This document shows, in pieces, positions 53,022-61,590 of a DNA stretch of 64,000 nt (position 1 is its first letter; every line of letters begins with the position of its first letter). Both the position numbers and the translations under genes were made by a program. This stretch comes from Dictyobacter arantiisoli (lineage in GTDB: Bacteria > Chloroflexota > Ktedonobacteria > Ktedonobacterales > Ktedonobacteraceae): positions 26,215 to 90,214 of the forward strand of contig NZ_BIXY01000019.1 in NCBI RefSeq assembly GCF_008326305.1, given 5' to 3'. The notes under the pieces are model-generated. The model saw nothing but the letters and a program-made list of their open reading frames with translations, was not told the DNA's origin and did not search any database.

Positions 53022-54128
53022 ATGAATGAGCCATCGTTGCCATCCAACATAGAACAAAAGCAGCTACGACCCTACGCATTCTTACAACGTAGGAGTCGTA
53101 TCAGTGCATTATTTTTATTGTCACTGTCCATTCTGCTTCTCATTGTTGCAACAGCTATATCAGTTGGATACCTATCACCGCTTGATATTGCAGCAAGCCA
53201 TCCAGCAATAACTACAGTTACAGTTGTAAAAAAAACGACACCCACGGCAACGCCGACACCGGCCTTTAATCCCAACCTGAATGCGGTTTTACCAACCCAT
53301 CGTATTGTCGCGTTCTATGCGATACCGGGGGCATCCGCAACCGGTCCAGCCTATCAATTAGATGCTGGCATGCTTGCCCATCTCAAAACGCAAGGCGCGG
53401 CCTATCAGGCTCTCGATCCCGCACATCCCGTCCAACTGGGTATTGATCTGGTCGCCAGCGTTCCAGATGGCTTCCCCGGCCCTGACAACACCTACAGCCA
53501 TCACCTTGATCCAGCAACGATTCAGCAGTATATCGACTTTTGTCAACAAAATAACCTGCTGCTCTTTCTCGATCTCAACTTTGGCTGGGCCCCAATCATG
53601 CCAGAGGTGAATTTTTTCCTCCCGTATTTAGAGAAATATTCCTTTGTCCATATGGCAATCGATCCAGAATGGATGTTCCCACGTCATGATGGTATTCCTG
53701 GCTACAACCTCAGCAATGTACGAGCCTCGGACTTAAATCCGATCATTAAAGCGGTCGCAGCCATTCCTATGGCCTATCATGTGCCCCGGAAAATCCTGAT
53801 TATTCACCAGTACCGTCCCAGTGGTGACTTATTAAGGACACCATTCGATGCCGGGCAGGCGGAGATCGCGGATAAGCGAAACCTGATCAGTGATCAGCGC
53901 GTGGATACAGTAATCCATGTGGATAGCGTTGGAGGTTATCCCAATGACCATCGTGACAAAATCCAACAGTACGGTCAATGGGTACATGATGATATGCAAA
54001 GTTATCATAACTTCAGCTATGGCGGTTTCAAACTCTTTTATAACATTGAAGCCAGAACAGGCGTCATGACCCCCGCTGAAGTACTGGCACTGAATCCAGC
54101 TCCCATGGTTGTTACCTATGGAAATTAA
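53022..54128 (+). CDS. Secreted or membrane-anchored protein of unknown function, TIM-barrel-like
   Basis: 368 residues. After a basic N-terminus comes one membrane helix (ALFLLSLSILLLIVATAISV, about 30-50), a Thr/Pro linker (TTPTATPTPA), and an extracytoplasmic domain of about 270 residues. Blocks suggest alternating beta/alpha strands: HRIVAFYAIPGASATG, PVQLGIDLVASVPDGFPG, NNLLLFLDLNFGWA, VHMAIDPEWMFPRH, KILIIHQYRPSGD and FKLFYNIEARTG. Acidic residues on strand ends (DLNFG, DPEW) are where a glycoside hydrolase would keep its catalysts, but no family is recognised. A terminator follows. Confidence 0.7.
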   Translation: MNEPSLPSNIEQKQLRPYAFLQRRSRISALFLLSLSILLLIVATAISVGYLSPLDIAASHPAITTVTVVKKTTPTATPTPAFNPNLNAVLPTHRIVAFYAIPGASATGPAYQLDAGMLAHLKTQGAAYQALDPAHPVQLGIDLVASVPDGFPGPDNTYSHHLDPATIQQYIDFCQQNNLLLFLDLNFGWAPIMPEVNFFLPYLEKYSFVHMAIDPEWMFPRHDGIPGYNLSNVRASDLNPIIKAVAAIPMAYHVPRKILIIHQYRPSGDLLRTPFDAGQAEIADKRNLISDQRVDTVIHVDSVGGYPNDHRDKIQQYGQWVHDDMQSYHNFSYGGFKLFYNIEARTGVMTPAEVLALNPAPMVVTYGN

Positions 54129-54172
54129 CTCCTGACGTTATTTCAACAGTCCTCATTACTGACCATCTAACG

Positions 54173-54214
54173 AAAAGGATGACCCTTGTAGAGAGAAAGG
54201 GGTCATCCTTTTTT
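54173..54214 (+). terminator. Terminator after the secreted protein gene
   Basis: AAAAGGATGACCC and GGGTCATCCTTTT arms, followed by TT. It lies in the convergent space with recQ. Confidence 0.8.
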
Positions 54215-54265
54215 GCGCAAGCATGCATCTATTTCTTGTATGCTGACCTGAAGAGGTCCAAGAGG

Positions 54266-56491
54266 TTAGGATTGATCACTCGCGAGGGATATCTGCAACA
54301 TCGTACGCACAATACGAATCTCTTCGTAGGAGTAGTCATTTCCTACAAGCTCTTTGACGGGCTTCAGGCGCTGATCTCCAGTCTGGCGAAAAGCTTCGGC
54401 AATTACATCATAATGACCGGGCACGACTATATAGGAGAGATCAAGCTCTTCACCCTCTTCGATGGCTTCGCAGAGATACTCAACTATCGTCGAGGGGGCA
54501 CGCGTGCAGGCACTGGCAATCTCATCAACGGTCAGACCGCGCCGCGCCAGATCAACTGCCTGACGGCGTGCTACGGTTGCTACCGTTCCTTTCTTAACGG
54601 GCTTTGCTGCTGCCGCTACCGGGGCTGTCCGTGGATAGATTTGAACATGCCCCTGAAGCTCAGCGGTAAAGGGCTCATAATACGCGACTAGCTTCTGCTC
54701 GCCAACACCTGGAATACGCAGGAACTCTTCTCGGCTTAAGGGAAGTTGCTGTACCATTGCATAGAGGGTCTGATCGGGAAAGACGACATAGGGTGGGATA
54801 CCGCGTTGATCTGCCAGCGTTTTACGCAAGGTACGCAGACGTTGGAGCAGTACCAATTCTACCTCATTGAAATCAGGAGCACCTGATGGTGAGAGCTGGC
54901 GCGCGCTGGCTTTTTCAGGTTTAACAGCCTCTTTGAGCATAAAGTTTGTAGCTCCAGTGAGGATTTCCATCGAGCGAGGTGTGAGTCGATAGGTCACATA
55001 GCTTTCGCGGTGCTCGTGGAGATAACCTTGCTGGAGCAAGGCGTGCCCCAGCATATTCCACGCGTCAACACTGAGATCTTTGCCTGTACCATACATGGAT
55101 AATTGATCATGGCGATAGTCACGAATCTTTTGTGTATTCGCCCCACGCAGGATGTCGATGATGTAGCGCAAACCAAAACGTTGGCGTGTCTGGCGTACCG
55201 TGGTTAAGAATTTACGAGCCTCCTGTGTACGATCCGTCTCGATGGTCGGTCGCACACAGTTATCACAGTTGCCGCAGCGCTCCATTTCCATCTCTTCGCC
55301 AAAGTACCGTAACAGGATACGACGACGGCACTGATCACTCTCACCATATCCAATCACATGCTGCAACTGCCGCATCCCAATGATTTGTTGCTGCTCATTA
55401 TTGCTCTGACCAATAATATATTCAATCCGTCCACGGTCGCCATAGCTGAAGAAAAGCAGGCAATCGGCTGGTTGTCCATCACGTCCAGCACGGCCAGACT
55501 CCTGATAATAGCCTTCGAGATTTTTTGGCAGATCATAGTGGATCACAGCACGCACATCCGGCTTGGCAATACCCATGCCAAAGGCGACCGTCGCCACCAG
55601 AACCGGCACATCGTCGCGAATAAAGCGCTCCTGATGCTCGGTACGCATAGCCCCAGATAAGCCAGCATGATAGGGCAAATTAGAGATGCCATCGGTCGCC
55701 AGGTCGGCGCTGAGCTTCTCCACACCCGACCGGCTCAAACAATAAATAATAATGGATTGTCCGGGACGTTCACGCAAGAAATTAAGCACCTCTCCATAGG
55801 AATTCTTGTCCTTTTTATGAACGGTATAGGAGAGATTGGGACGATTGAAGCTAGCCACGTGGACCATAGGATTGCGCAGTTGTAACTGATTAAGGATATC
55901 TTGCCGCACATGTTCGGTCGCAGTCGCTGTTAACGCCAGGATGGGCACATCTGGATAGCGCTTGCGAAACAGGTTGATCTGACGATATTCGGGACGAAAA
56001 TCATGGCCCCATTCACTGACACAGTGCGCCTCGTCTACCGCCAACAGGGAGATGCCGAAGTGTTGCGCGACATAATCGAGAAAGGTTAAAAAACTCGGCT
56101 TCACCAGCCGTTCAGGAGCCACATACAATATCTTAATCTCACCACGCATGGCGGCCTGCTCACGGCTCGCCGCCTCTGCATAGGGCAGGGAACTATTCAC
56201 ATAGGTCGCAGCAATACCATTGGCCTGTAAACGGCTCACCTGATCTTGCATCAAAGCAATCAAAGGAGAAACAACGATCGTCAGGCCAGGCAATAACAAC
56301 GCCGGCAACTGATAGGTTAAGGATTTGCCTCCACCAGTCGGCATCAATACCAATAAATCCCGCTGGGCCAATACCTGATCAACCACAGCCTGTTGACCGG
56401 GGCGAAAAGAATCATAACCAAAATACTGCTTGAGCGCTTGATCAACATGCAACAAAATCGATGTACTCCCTTTACTACTAGTAACAACCAA
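54266..56491 (-). CDS. recQ: ATP-dependent DNA helicase RecQ
   Basis: 741 residues. The helicase core has YFGYDSFRPGQQAVV (Q motif), PTGGGKSLTYQLP (Walker A), DEAHCVSEWGHDFRPEY, TATATEHVRQDI and QESGRAGRDGQPAD. A zinc-binding RQC region (CRRRILLRYFGEEMEMERCG, NCDNC) and an HRDC domain near 535-610 (VVFPDQTLYAMVQQLP) follow, then a C-terminal helix-turn-helix-like tail (LTVDEIASACTRAPSTIVEY). Start is uncertain: the frame opens with TTG at 56491, but AAAGGGAG precedes a later TTG near 56455. It unwinds recombination intermediates. Confidence 0.96.
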   Translation of the reverse strand: MVVTSSKGSTSILLHVDQALKQYFGYDSFRPGQQAVVDQVLAQRDLLVLMPTGGGKSLTYQLPALLLPGLTIVVSPLIALMQDQVSRLQANGIAATYVNSSLPYAEAASREQAAMRGEIKILYVAPERLVKPSFLTFLDYVAQHFGISLLAVDEAHCVSEWGHDFRPEYRQINLFRKRYPDVPILALTATATEHVRQDILNQLQLRNPMVHVASFNRPNLSYTVHKKDKNSYGEVLNFLRERPGQSIIIYCLSRSGVEKLSADLATDGISNLPYHAGLSGAMRTEHQERFIRDDVPVLVATVAFGMGIAKPDVRAVIHYDLPKNLEGYYQESGRAGRDGQPADCLLFFSYGDRGRIEYIIGQSNNEQQQIIGMRQLQHVIGYGESDQCRRRILLRYFGEEMEMERCGNCDNCVRPTIETDRTQEARKFLTTVRQTRQRFGLRYIIDILRGANTQKIRDYRHDQLSMYGTGKDLSVDAWNMLGHALLQQGYLHEHRESYVTYRLTPRSMEILTGATNFMLKEAVKPEKASARQLSPSGAPDFNEVELVLLQRLRTLRKTLADQRGIPPYVVFPDQTLYAMVQQLPLSREEFLRIPGVGEQKLVAYYEPFTAELQGHVQIYPRTAPVAAAAKPVKKGTVATVARRQAVDLARRGLTVDEIASACTRAPSTIVEYLCEAIEEGEELDLSYIVVPGHYDVIAEAFRQTGDQRLKPVKELVGNDYSYEEIRIVRTMLQISLASDQS

Positions 56492-56873
56492 TCCCGATCC
56501 ACAACCCTACAACACTATGCTATCAAAATTAGCGAGACCGTCAAGGGAACAACACGCCTGACTCTGGTAACGTTCGCGAAGCGGTAACACCTTGCTTCCC
56601 ATAGCTGTGCTCATCATTGTATCAAATGCTGTATAAAAGTCAATTTATTTCTATCTGTCACAAAAATTCAAAATCATCAATGGCGCTATATTTACTCAAT
56701 AAACGACATAAACTACCGATAGATAGTATGGAAAGCATAGGTGTGCGTATCTAACTGGATATCTAGATCAAAACGCTTGTCATTGCAACAGTTATCTCGA
56801 ACGAGCAAAAAACTGGCGGGATACGCACACCCATACTCTTATTATTCCTATACATGTATTGCAGGAGGAAAAA
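56492..56873. other. Non-coding gap between divergent recQ and CHRD genes
   Basis: 382 bp, AT-rich. No frame, RNA or repeat was recognised. The only site noted is AGGAGG at 56863, the ribosome site of the CHRD gene. Confidence 0.4.
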
Positions 56874-57752
56874 TTGCGCAAATTCCTTAAAAAGATAGCA
56901 TTAATGGGCATGCTCTTCACAACAGCCCTGACTGTATGGACCACCCCGAGTTTAGCGGTCATGCATACAGCAAACGATCAGCAAGGACTGGTGAACTTAC
57001 AGCATACTCCCAATGGTACAGTTACATTCACACGTGACCTCATTAGCAATAGTGTCATCGTACTGATCAATTTGCAGGGTTTGCAACCCTACACTATCCA
57101 TCCAGCAGGCATCGCAAGAGCCAGTTGTGAAACTGGCAATAACGACACCCCGCAGGCCATTTATCAACGCTTAAGTACAATCGTGGCAGATAAAGCAGGA
57201 CATGGCATCTCAAGAACGGTCATCTATGGGAGTAGCATCGAGGATGTACGGGGCAACACACATTCGGTCAATGTTTATAGCGATGCAACCTTTCCCAGCC
57301 CCATAGCAACCATTGCCGTCACCTGTGGCAACATCGGTATGACCAACCAGCAGGGCACCATGCTCAACTACATAGCCCCATTGGGCAATACACTGGATGC
57401 AAACCAGAATGTCAGTGGTACAGCTGAACTCTTTCTTCACAAAAAGACATTGACAGTGGAGGTCCACCTGACCGGTCTGGTACCCGGTTCCGTACATATG
57501 AACCATATCCATGCGGGCAGTACTGAAAAATCATTGAGTGGCGCGGTTCTCTACGATCTCACACCGCTGGTGGCTGACGCAACGGGAACGGCCGATGCGC
57601 TTACCATTCTCCACCATGTCAGTGCTATCCCATCCCATGGATGGTTTATAAATGTACATTTTGGTACCGATCTGACGACACAGGTTGATTACGATGTCAT
57701 CGCCAGTGGCGATATCGTAACAACCACAGGCAGTTATGGCACAATCTTTTAA
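56874..57752 (+). CDS. Exported CHRD-domain protein
   Basis: 292 residues from a TTG at 56874, which has AGGAGG five bases upstream. The TTG at 56859 lies before that site and is unlikely. A signal peptide (KFLKKIALMGMLFTTALTVW, then TTPSLAV) is followed by two related beta-rich halves, the second with AELFLHKKTLTVEVHLTGLV, HMNHIHAGSTEKSLSGAVLY and SHGWFINVHFGTD. This is the CHRD (chordin-like) pattern with conserved histidines. The domain is common in secreted bacterial proteins and in chordin, and its role in bacteria is not defined. Confidence 0.88.
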   Translation: MRKFLKKIALMGMLFTTALTVWTTPSLAVMHTANDQQGLVNLQHTPNGTVTFTRDLISNSVIVLINLQGLQPYTIHPAGIARASCETGNNDTPQAIYQRLSTIVADKAGHGISRTVIYGSSIEDVRGNTHSVNVYSDATFPSPIATIAVTCGNIGMTNQQGTMLNYIAPLGNTLDANQNVSGTAELFLHKKTLTVEVHLTGLVPGSVHMNHIHAGSTEKSLSGAVLYDLTPLVADATGTADALTILHHVSAIPSHGWFINVHFGTDLTTQVDYDVIASGDIVTTTGSYGTIF

Positions 57753-57781
57753 GAAGAACCACCTGCTAAAGTCCAAACAGA

Positions 57782-57815
57782 GAGCCGTCGTTGTCTGATC
57801 AGACAACGACGGCTC
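57782..57815. terminator. Perfect 34-bp palindrome terminator
   Basis: 17-bp arms meeting at TGA-TCA with no loop, in the convergent space between the CHRD and response-regulator genes. A CGCTTTTAC follows on the plus strand. Confidence 0.8.
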
Positions 57816-57842
57816 CGCTTTTACATTGCTTGTTGTGCTAAA

Positions 57843-59018
57843 TTACACCAATGCATTATCGATAGCATGACCTTTCGTATCATACAACTGAATGCGTTTT
57901 TCGTTCAGCAGGAAACGGATAGCCGCAATCGTCTCATCAATACTCATTCTGGTTACCGCACACAACGTCTCCACATTTGAATGTCCATCAATCGCCATAT
58001 AGAGATTGCGGGCCTGTGGATCTGCGATAGCACGCACCTCAGGGCTACTCGCCCAGAGCAGTTTTTCTGCGTGCTCGCTACGACGCGGCACAAGTTTATG
58101 CACAATCAGCATAGATCCCGATGAGCTTAAAGGTCTGGATGACCCCATTCCATTGGCCGGGCGCTGCCCAGTATTCAAATTATTCGAATTTGAATAGGGT
58201 AACGAGGGCAAACCATTCCCTGGTCCAATAGGATTCGCCTGTGCTGGAGGCTGCTGCATACCGCCAGCGGTGGGCCTTTTTGACGGCGTCATAATCGGGG
58301 GAATCGGCGTAACAGGATACTGAGGACCAGTGATTCCACTCCCAGAAGGAGGATCTCCCACATACGATGCTGGCTTGGGTTGCGGTTGAACCGGACCACT
58401 ATGGCGTTGAGGTTGCGGTTGAACCGGACCACTATGGCGTTGAGGTTGCGGTTGAACCGGACCACTATGGCGTTGAGGTTGCGGTTGAACCGGACCACTA
58501 TGGCGTTGAGGTTGCGGTTGAACCGGACCACTATGGCGTTGAGGTTGCGGTTGCGGTTGCTGATTTCCCATTCCTCTTCCAGCACCTTCACTATTGACAC
58601 GCCCACCGGGAGAAGGCCGCAAGGAATTCAACGGAGGTCGTGTCCGTTCTTGCAACACTTCCTGCACCGCATGTATCAGTTCATCTCCTTTGAACGGCTT
58701 GGGTAAATAAAAATTTGCCCCTTGACGCATTGCCCAGAAACGATCAGAGGAAGAGTTTTTTGTGCTAACCATCACAATTGGGACGGTACGCCAGGCTTCC
58801 TGTGAACGAATATGACGACACACTTCAAAGCCATTCATCCCCGGTAGAACTACATCTAATACCAGACAGAGAGGAGTTTCTTGTTTCATCAGGCGCAAGC
58901 CCTCCTGCCCGTCATTGGCAACTAGCACCTGATAGCCAGCGCCCTGTAGAGCTTGTCGCATATACAAACACTGTGTTGTACTATCATCAATAATAAGCAC
59001 TTTGGGCGTAGTTACCAT
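57843..59018 (-). CDS. Response regulator with repeat linker and C-terminal PatA-like domain
   Basis: 391 residues from ATG 59018 (GGGGGTGTGCAC upstream); the frame extends 83 codons before it without a site. The receiver domain (1-118) has acidic pocket IDDST, phospho-acceptor LVLDVVLPGMNGFEVCRHIR, and PKPFKGDELI. A long Pro/Gln linker holds five exact copies of QPQPQRHSGPV, then a ~90-residue C-terminal domain (LLWASSPEVRAIADPQARNL, IDGHSNVETLCAVTRMSIDE) of the kind found in PatA/DUF4388-type regulators. No partner kinase is nearby. Confidence 0.88.
   Translation of the reverse strand: MVTTPKVLIIDDSTTQCLYMRQALQGAGYQVLVANDGQEGLRLMKQETPLCLVLDVVLPGMNGFEVCRHIRSQEAWRTVPIVMVSTKNSSSDRFWAMRQGANFYLPKPFKGDELIHAVQEVLQERTRPPLNSLRPSPGGRVNSEGAGRGMGNQQPQPQPQRHSGPVQPQPQRHSGPVQPQPQRHSGPVQPQPQRHSGPVQPQPQRHSGPVQPQPKPASYVGDPPSGSGITGPQYPVTPIPPIMTPSKRPTAGGMQQPPAQANPIGPGNGLPSLPYSNSNNLNTGQRPANGMGSSRPLSSSGSMLIVHKLVPRRSEHAEKLLWASSPEVRAIADPQARNLYMAIDGHSNVETLCAVTRMSIDETIAAIRFLLNEKRIQLYDTKGHAIDNALV
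58377..58560 (-). repeat. Five tandem 33-bp repeats in the response-regulator linker
   Basis: GGTTGCGGTTGAACCGGACC-ACTATGGCGTTGA units are nearly identical at DNA level, encoding an 11-residue unit. There are no spacers, so it is not a CRISPR array. High identity points to recent expansion. Confidence 0.92.
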
Positions 59019-59658
59019 GTGCACACCCCCCATTTTCGCGCGCTGGCCATATTCTGGAATTGTGATTGAATATAACCGCTGCATGTTGCATGTTGCATGT
59101 AAAAAATGATAATTCCGACAAATATAATCGTATCGAAAATGAAGTATTTTAGAGAAAGATATGTCTTTGCTTCCTGATCGAGTGGGCTCAGTCATGAATA
59201 CTCTACACATATCAATTCGCAAAAGCGCTGAATTGCTATACAAGATAGGCAAGCTCCATAGTATCATCTAAGGGAACATTTAGGCAAATATGTAGTTCTT
59301 TTTGACCAAAAGGTACTTTTTGCGTCTGATTGTTCTACCAGTAGAACCGTATATTTTTTTAGAGCAGAAGGAAATAAACCTCTTCTATAAAAAGAACGTT
59401 TTCTCCTTTTTCTCAGCGCAACCCATACCCAAACTCAACCGTATTTTCAACATGAAAGGAAGCAGAGGTAGAACTATAGCAGATTAAAAAATCATATGTT
59501 ACTATGAAATACGGATGGTCATAAGAAAAAGTGCGTACTATAAAGAAAGGGGAAAAACAAATCAGCCACGCATAAAAATCATCCTCATAAAAAAGCTTTT
59601 TGACCAACACAGTCTATTCACTGTTGGTTTTGATTAAAAAAAGACAGGAGATCGCTGT
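59019..59658. other. 640-bp AT-rich gap between divergent genes
   Basis: Contains a triple CATGTTG-type short repeat (59083-59100) and a hairpin CCAACA/TGTTGG (about 59602-59622), just upstream of the membrane gene. The divergent response-regulator and membrane-protein promoters must lie here. No gene was recognised. Confidence 0.4.
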
Positions 59659-60894
59659 ATGGCTCAATCAGAAGCCCATTCAACGAAAGCTGCTACAATC
59701 TCATCGCAGGCACCAACGATCAGTAAAGTTGGGGAACGAACCTTACGGCGCACAAGTGCCTGGCTGCTATTATTTTTTCTCTTACTTGGTGAATTAGGTG
59801 CAGTCTGGGATCGAGAATGGCACGCCTTTGTTGGACGCGACCAGTTCTGGACCCCACCACATACCTTAATCTATACCTGCGTCTCTGGAGCTGGTATTCT
59901 GGCGCTCGTGATGGTACTCTGGGAAACATATCGCTATCGCAAACAGACACCAGGAGTAGATGCACAATCGACGGTAGCTATTTTTCGCTTCTTCCATGCA
60001 CCTCTGGGCTTTACAGTGTTGGGCTTTGGCGCATTGTTAGCCCTGATTTCCGCACCATTGGATAATTATTGGCATGAACTGTATGGCATTGATATCGCGC
60101 TCTGGGCCCCCTTTCATATGATGGGCGTTACCGGCGGCTTTATCGGTATGCTGGGTATGGTCTATGTCTTTGCCTCCGAAGCTTCGATCCAGCGTCAGAG
60201 TAAAGAAACGCCGCGGCGTTGGCTCGGCCTGACCGCGCTGGAAATCGGCATTATCATGGCGATGGCAAGCATCCTTAATTACGTCCTTACTGGCTTTCTA
60301 CAATTTCCTATGGTGAGCATTGGCACAATTCATATCTCAACCTATCCCTTACCACTGATTACTGGTTGTATCACCTTTATGGTTGCCGTACTCCGTACCA
60401 CTCAGAAGCCTGGCACAGCCACGCTATTGACCCTGCTATTAACGCTACACACAATTGTGGTAGAGCTCTTTGTACCCTGGGCTATTCGCGTCTCAGTGGC
60501 TCAGCAGGGCATTCCCTATCGTACAGCCAGCTATGTTCCACAATTTAGTTTAGCATATGCATTCTTACCTGTCGCGTTTCTGCTATCGGCCCTCATGATC
60601 GATGTTCTCGCATATAGGTATAAACGCACGACAGGAAATCTAAACATCTCAACACGCCAAAATGTCATACTGGGTGTTATTATCAGTATTCCTATTCTCA
60701 TTATTACGCCATTCATCCTGTTCTCATATACAGTGTATGCGCCAGTTATCCTACCAGAAGCAGGCATACCAATCGTTGCGTCACAAATGGGCATTGCTAT
60801 TATAGGAACGGTCATCGTTGCACTGGCAATGGGAGCACTGGGAGCATGGCTGGGAGAAGATTTTGGGGACATCTGGCGGTGGAGCAAACATTAG
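59659..60894 (+). CDS. Multi-pass membrane protein of unknown function
   Basis: 411 residues with AGACAGGAGATCGCTGT before the ATG. About eleven hydrophobic helices. The first loop has LGAVWDREWHAFVGRDQFWT with PPHTLIYTC after it, and the fourth helix region YWHELYGIDIALWAPFHMMG; conserved histidines inside membrane segments (WHAF, PPH, WHEL, PFHMM) suggest haem or metal ligands. The next gene, 28 bp on, is a FixH/YtkA-like exported protein. Together they could be a copper or redox membrane unit, an inference from histidine placement. Confidence 0.75.
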   Translation: MAQSEAHSTKAATISSQAPTISKVGERTLRRTSAWLLLFFLLLGELGAVWDREWHAFVGRDQFWTPPHTLIYTCVSGAGILALVMVLWETYRYRKQTPGVDAQSTVAIFRFFHAPLGFTVLGFGALLALISAPLDNYWHELYGIDIALWAPFHMMGVTGGFIGMLGMVYVFASEASIQRQSKETPRRWLGLTALEIGIIMAMASILNYVLTGFLQFPMVSIGTIHISTYPLPLITGCITFMVAVLRTTQKPGTATLLTLLLTLHTIVVELFVPWAIRVSVAQQGIPYRTASYVPQFSLAYAFLPVAFLLSALMIDVLAYRYKRTTGNLNISTRQNVILGVIISIPILIITPFILFSYTVYAPVILPEAGIPIVASQMGIAIIGTVIVALAMGALGAWLGEDFGDIWRWSKH

Positions 60895-60922
60895 AACAAA
60901 CATTAGACAATGAGGAAACTAT

Positions 60923-61459
60923 ATGAAAGTCGTCTTGCGCACCTTCGCAAGCCTGGGCCTGCTCTGCCTGCTCATTCTTATCCTGACACCGAGTAACGCC
61001 AGAGCAGCAACCAAACCAGCGAGCAGCACGACCATCTCGGCTGGCTCATATATTATTACCGTCAATCTCTCACAGGATCCACCTTATACTGATCAACCGT
61101 TTACAGTCTCGATTATGCCTCAGAACAAGACAATCCAGCTGAGTGGAAAAATCATCATGGAGCCAGGATCAGGCACGGACGGTACCAACCTTCCAACAGA
61201 TCTTACGGCGGCGGGAGATGGCACCTTGCAGGCAACGGTACACATTCCCGTACGGGGGGCCTGGAATATTGCGATCCAACTTGCCGGACCTCAAGGAACA
61301 GGCCAGGCCAGCATTCCCGTCGTAGTCGGCGCTCCTGGTGCGATGCCCCCCTGGGTCGCGTGGACAATTGGAGCCTCTCCACTTGTTCTCATCGCCTTCT
61401 GGGTCTGGCACCAGCATCGTTATCGCCGCAAACTCCTGAGCACACCCATCTCAGCCTAA
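60923..61459 (+). CDS. Exported YtkA/FixH-like protein with C-terminal membrane helix
   Basis: 178 residues with ATGAGGAAACTAT before the ATG. Signal peptide KVVLRTFASLGLLCLLILIL to NARAA, then a beta-sandwich domain (SYIITVNLSQDPPYTDQPFT, QATVHIPVRGAWNIAIQLAG) of the YtkA-like type, and a terminal helix WVAWTIGASPLVLIAFWVW with a basic tail. YtkA/FixH-type domains accompany copper handling or cytochrome-oxidase biogenesis. Co-transcribed with the histidine-rich membrane protein (28-bp gap). Confidence 0.78.
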   Translation: MKVVLRTFASLGLLCLLILILTPSNARAATKPASSTTISAGSYIITVNLSQDPPYTDQPFTVSIMPQNKTIQLSGKIIMEPGSGTDGTNLPTDLTAAGDGTLQATVHIPVRGAWNIAIQLAGPQGTGQASIPVVVGAPGAMPPWVAWTIGASPLVLIAFWVWHQHRYRRKLLSTPISA

Positions 61460-61493
61460 TTAATCATTTCTATCTACCTATCTATCTATAGCG

Positions 61494-61539
61494 TCTATTG
61501 AGTGCGTCGCCATTGATCAATGGCAACACACTCAATAGA
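61494..61539. terminator. Nested palindrome after the membrane operon
   Basis: Outer arms TCTATTGAGTG/CACTCAATAGA enclose an inner palindrome GCCATTGATCAATGGC. It lies between convergent genes and lacks a T-run. It is preceded by a short TCTA microsatellite (61471-61490). Confidence 0.55.
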
Positions 61540-61590
61540 TCCCTCACTCTACTCTTCTTCCTCGTGGGCCTGGTCATTTCGCTTCAGTGC

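Noticed and set aside
58289..58606. Array of 33-bp repeats considered as CRISPR
   Set aside because: No spacers between units. The repeats are in frame inside a response-regulator gene.
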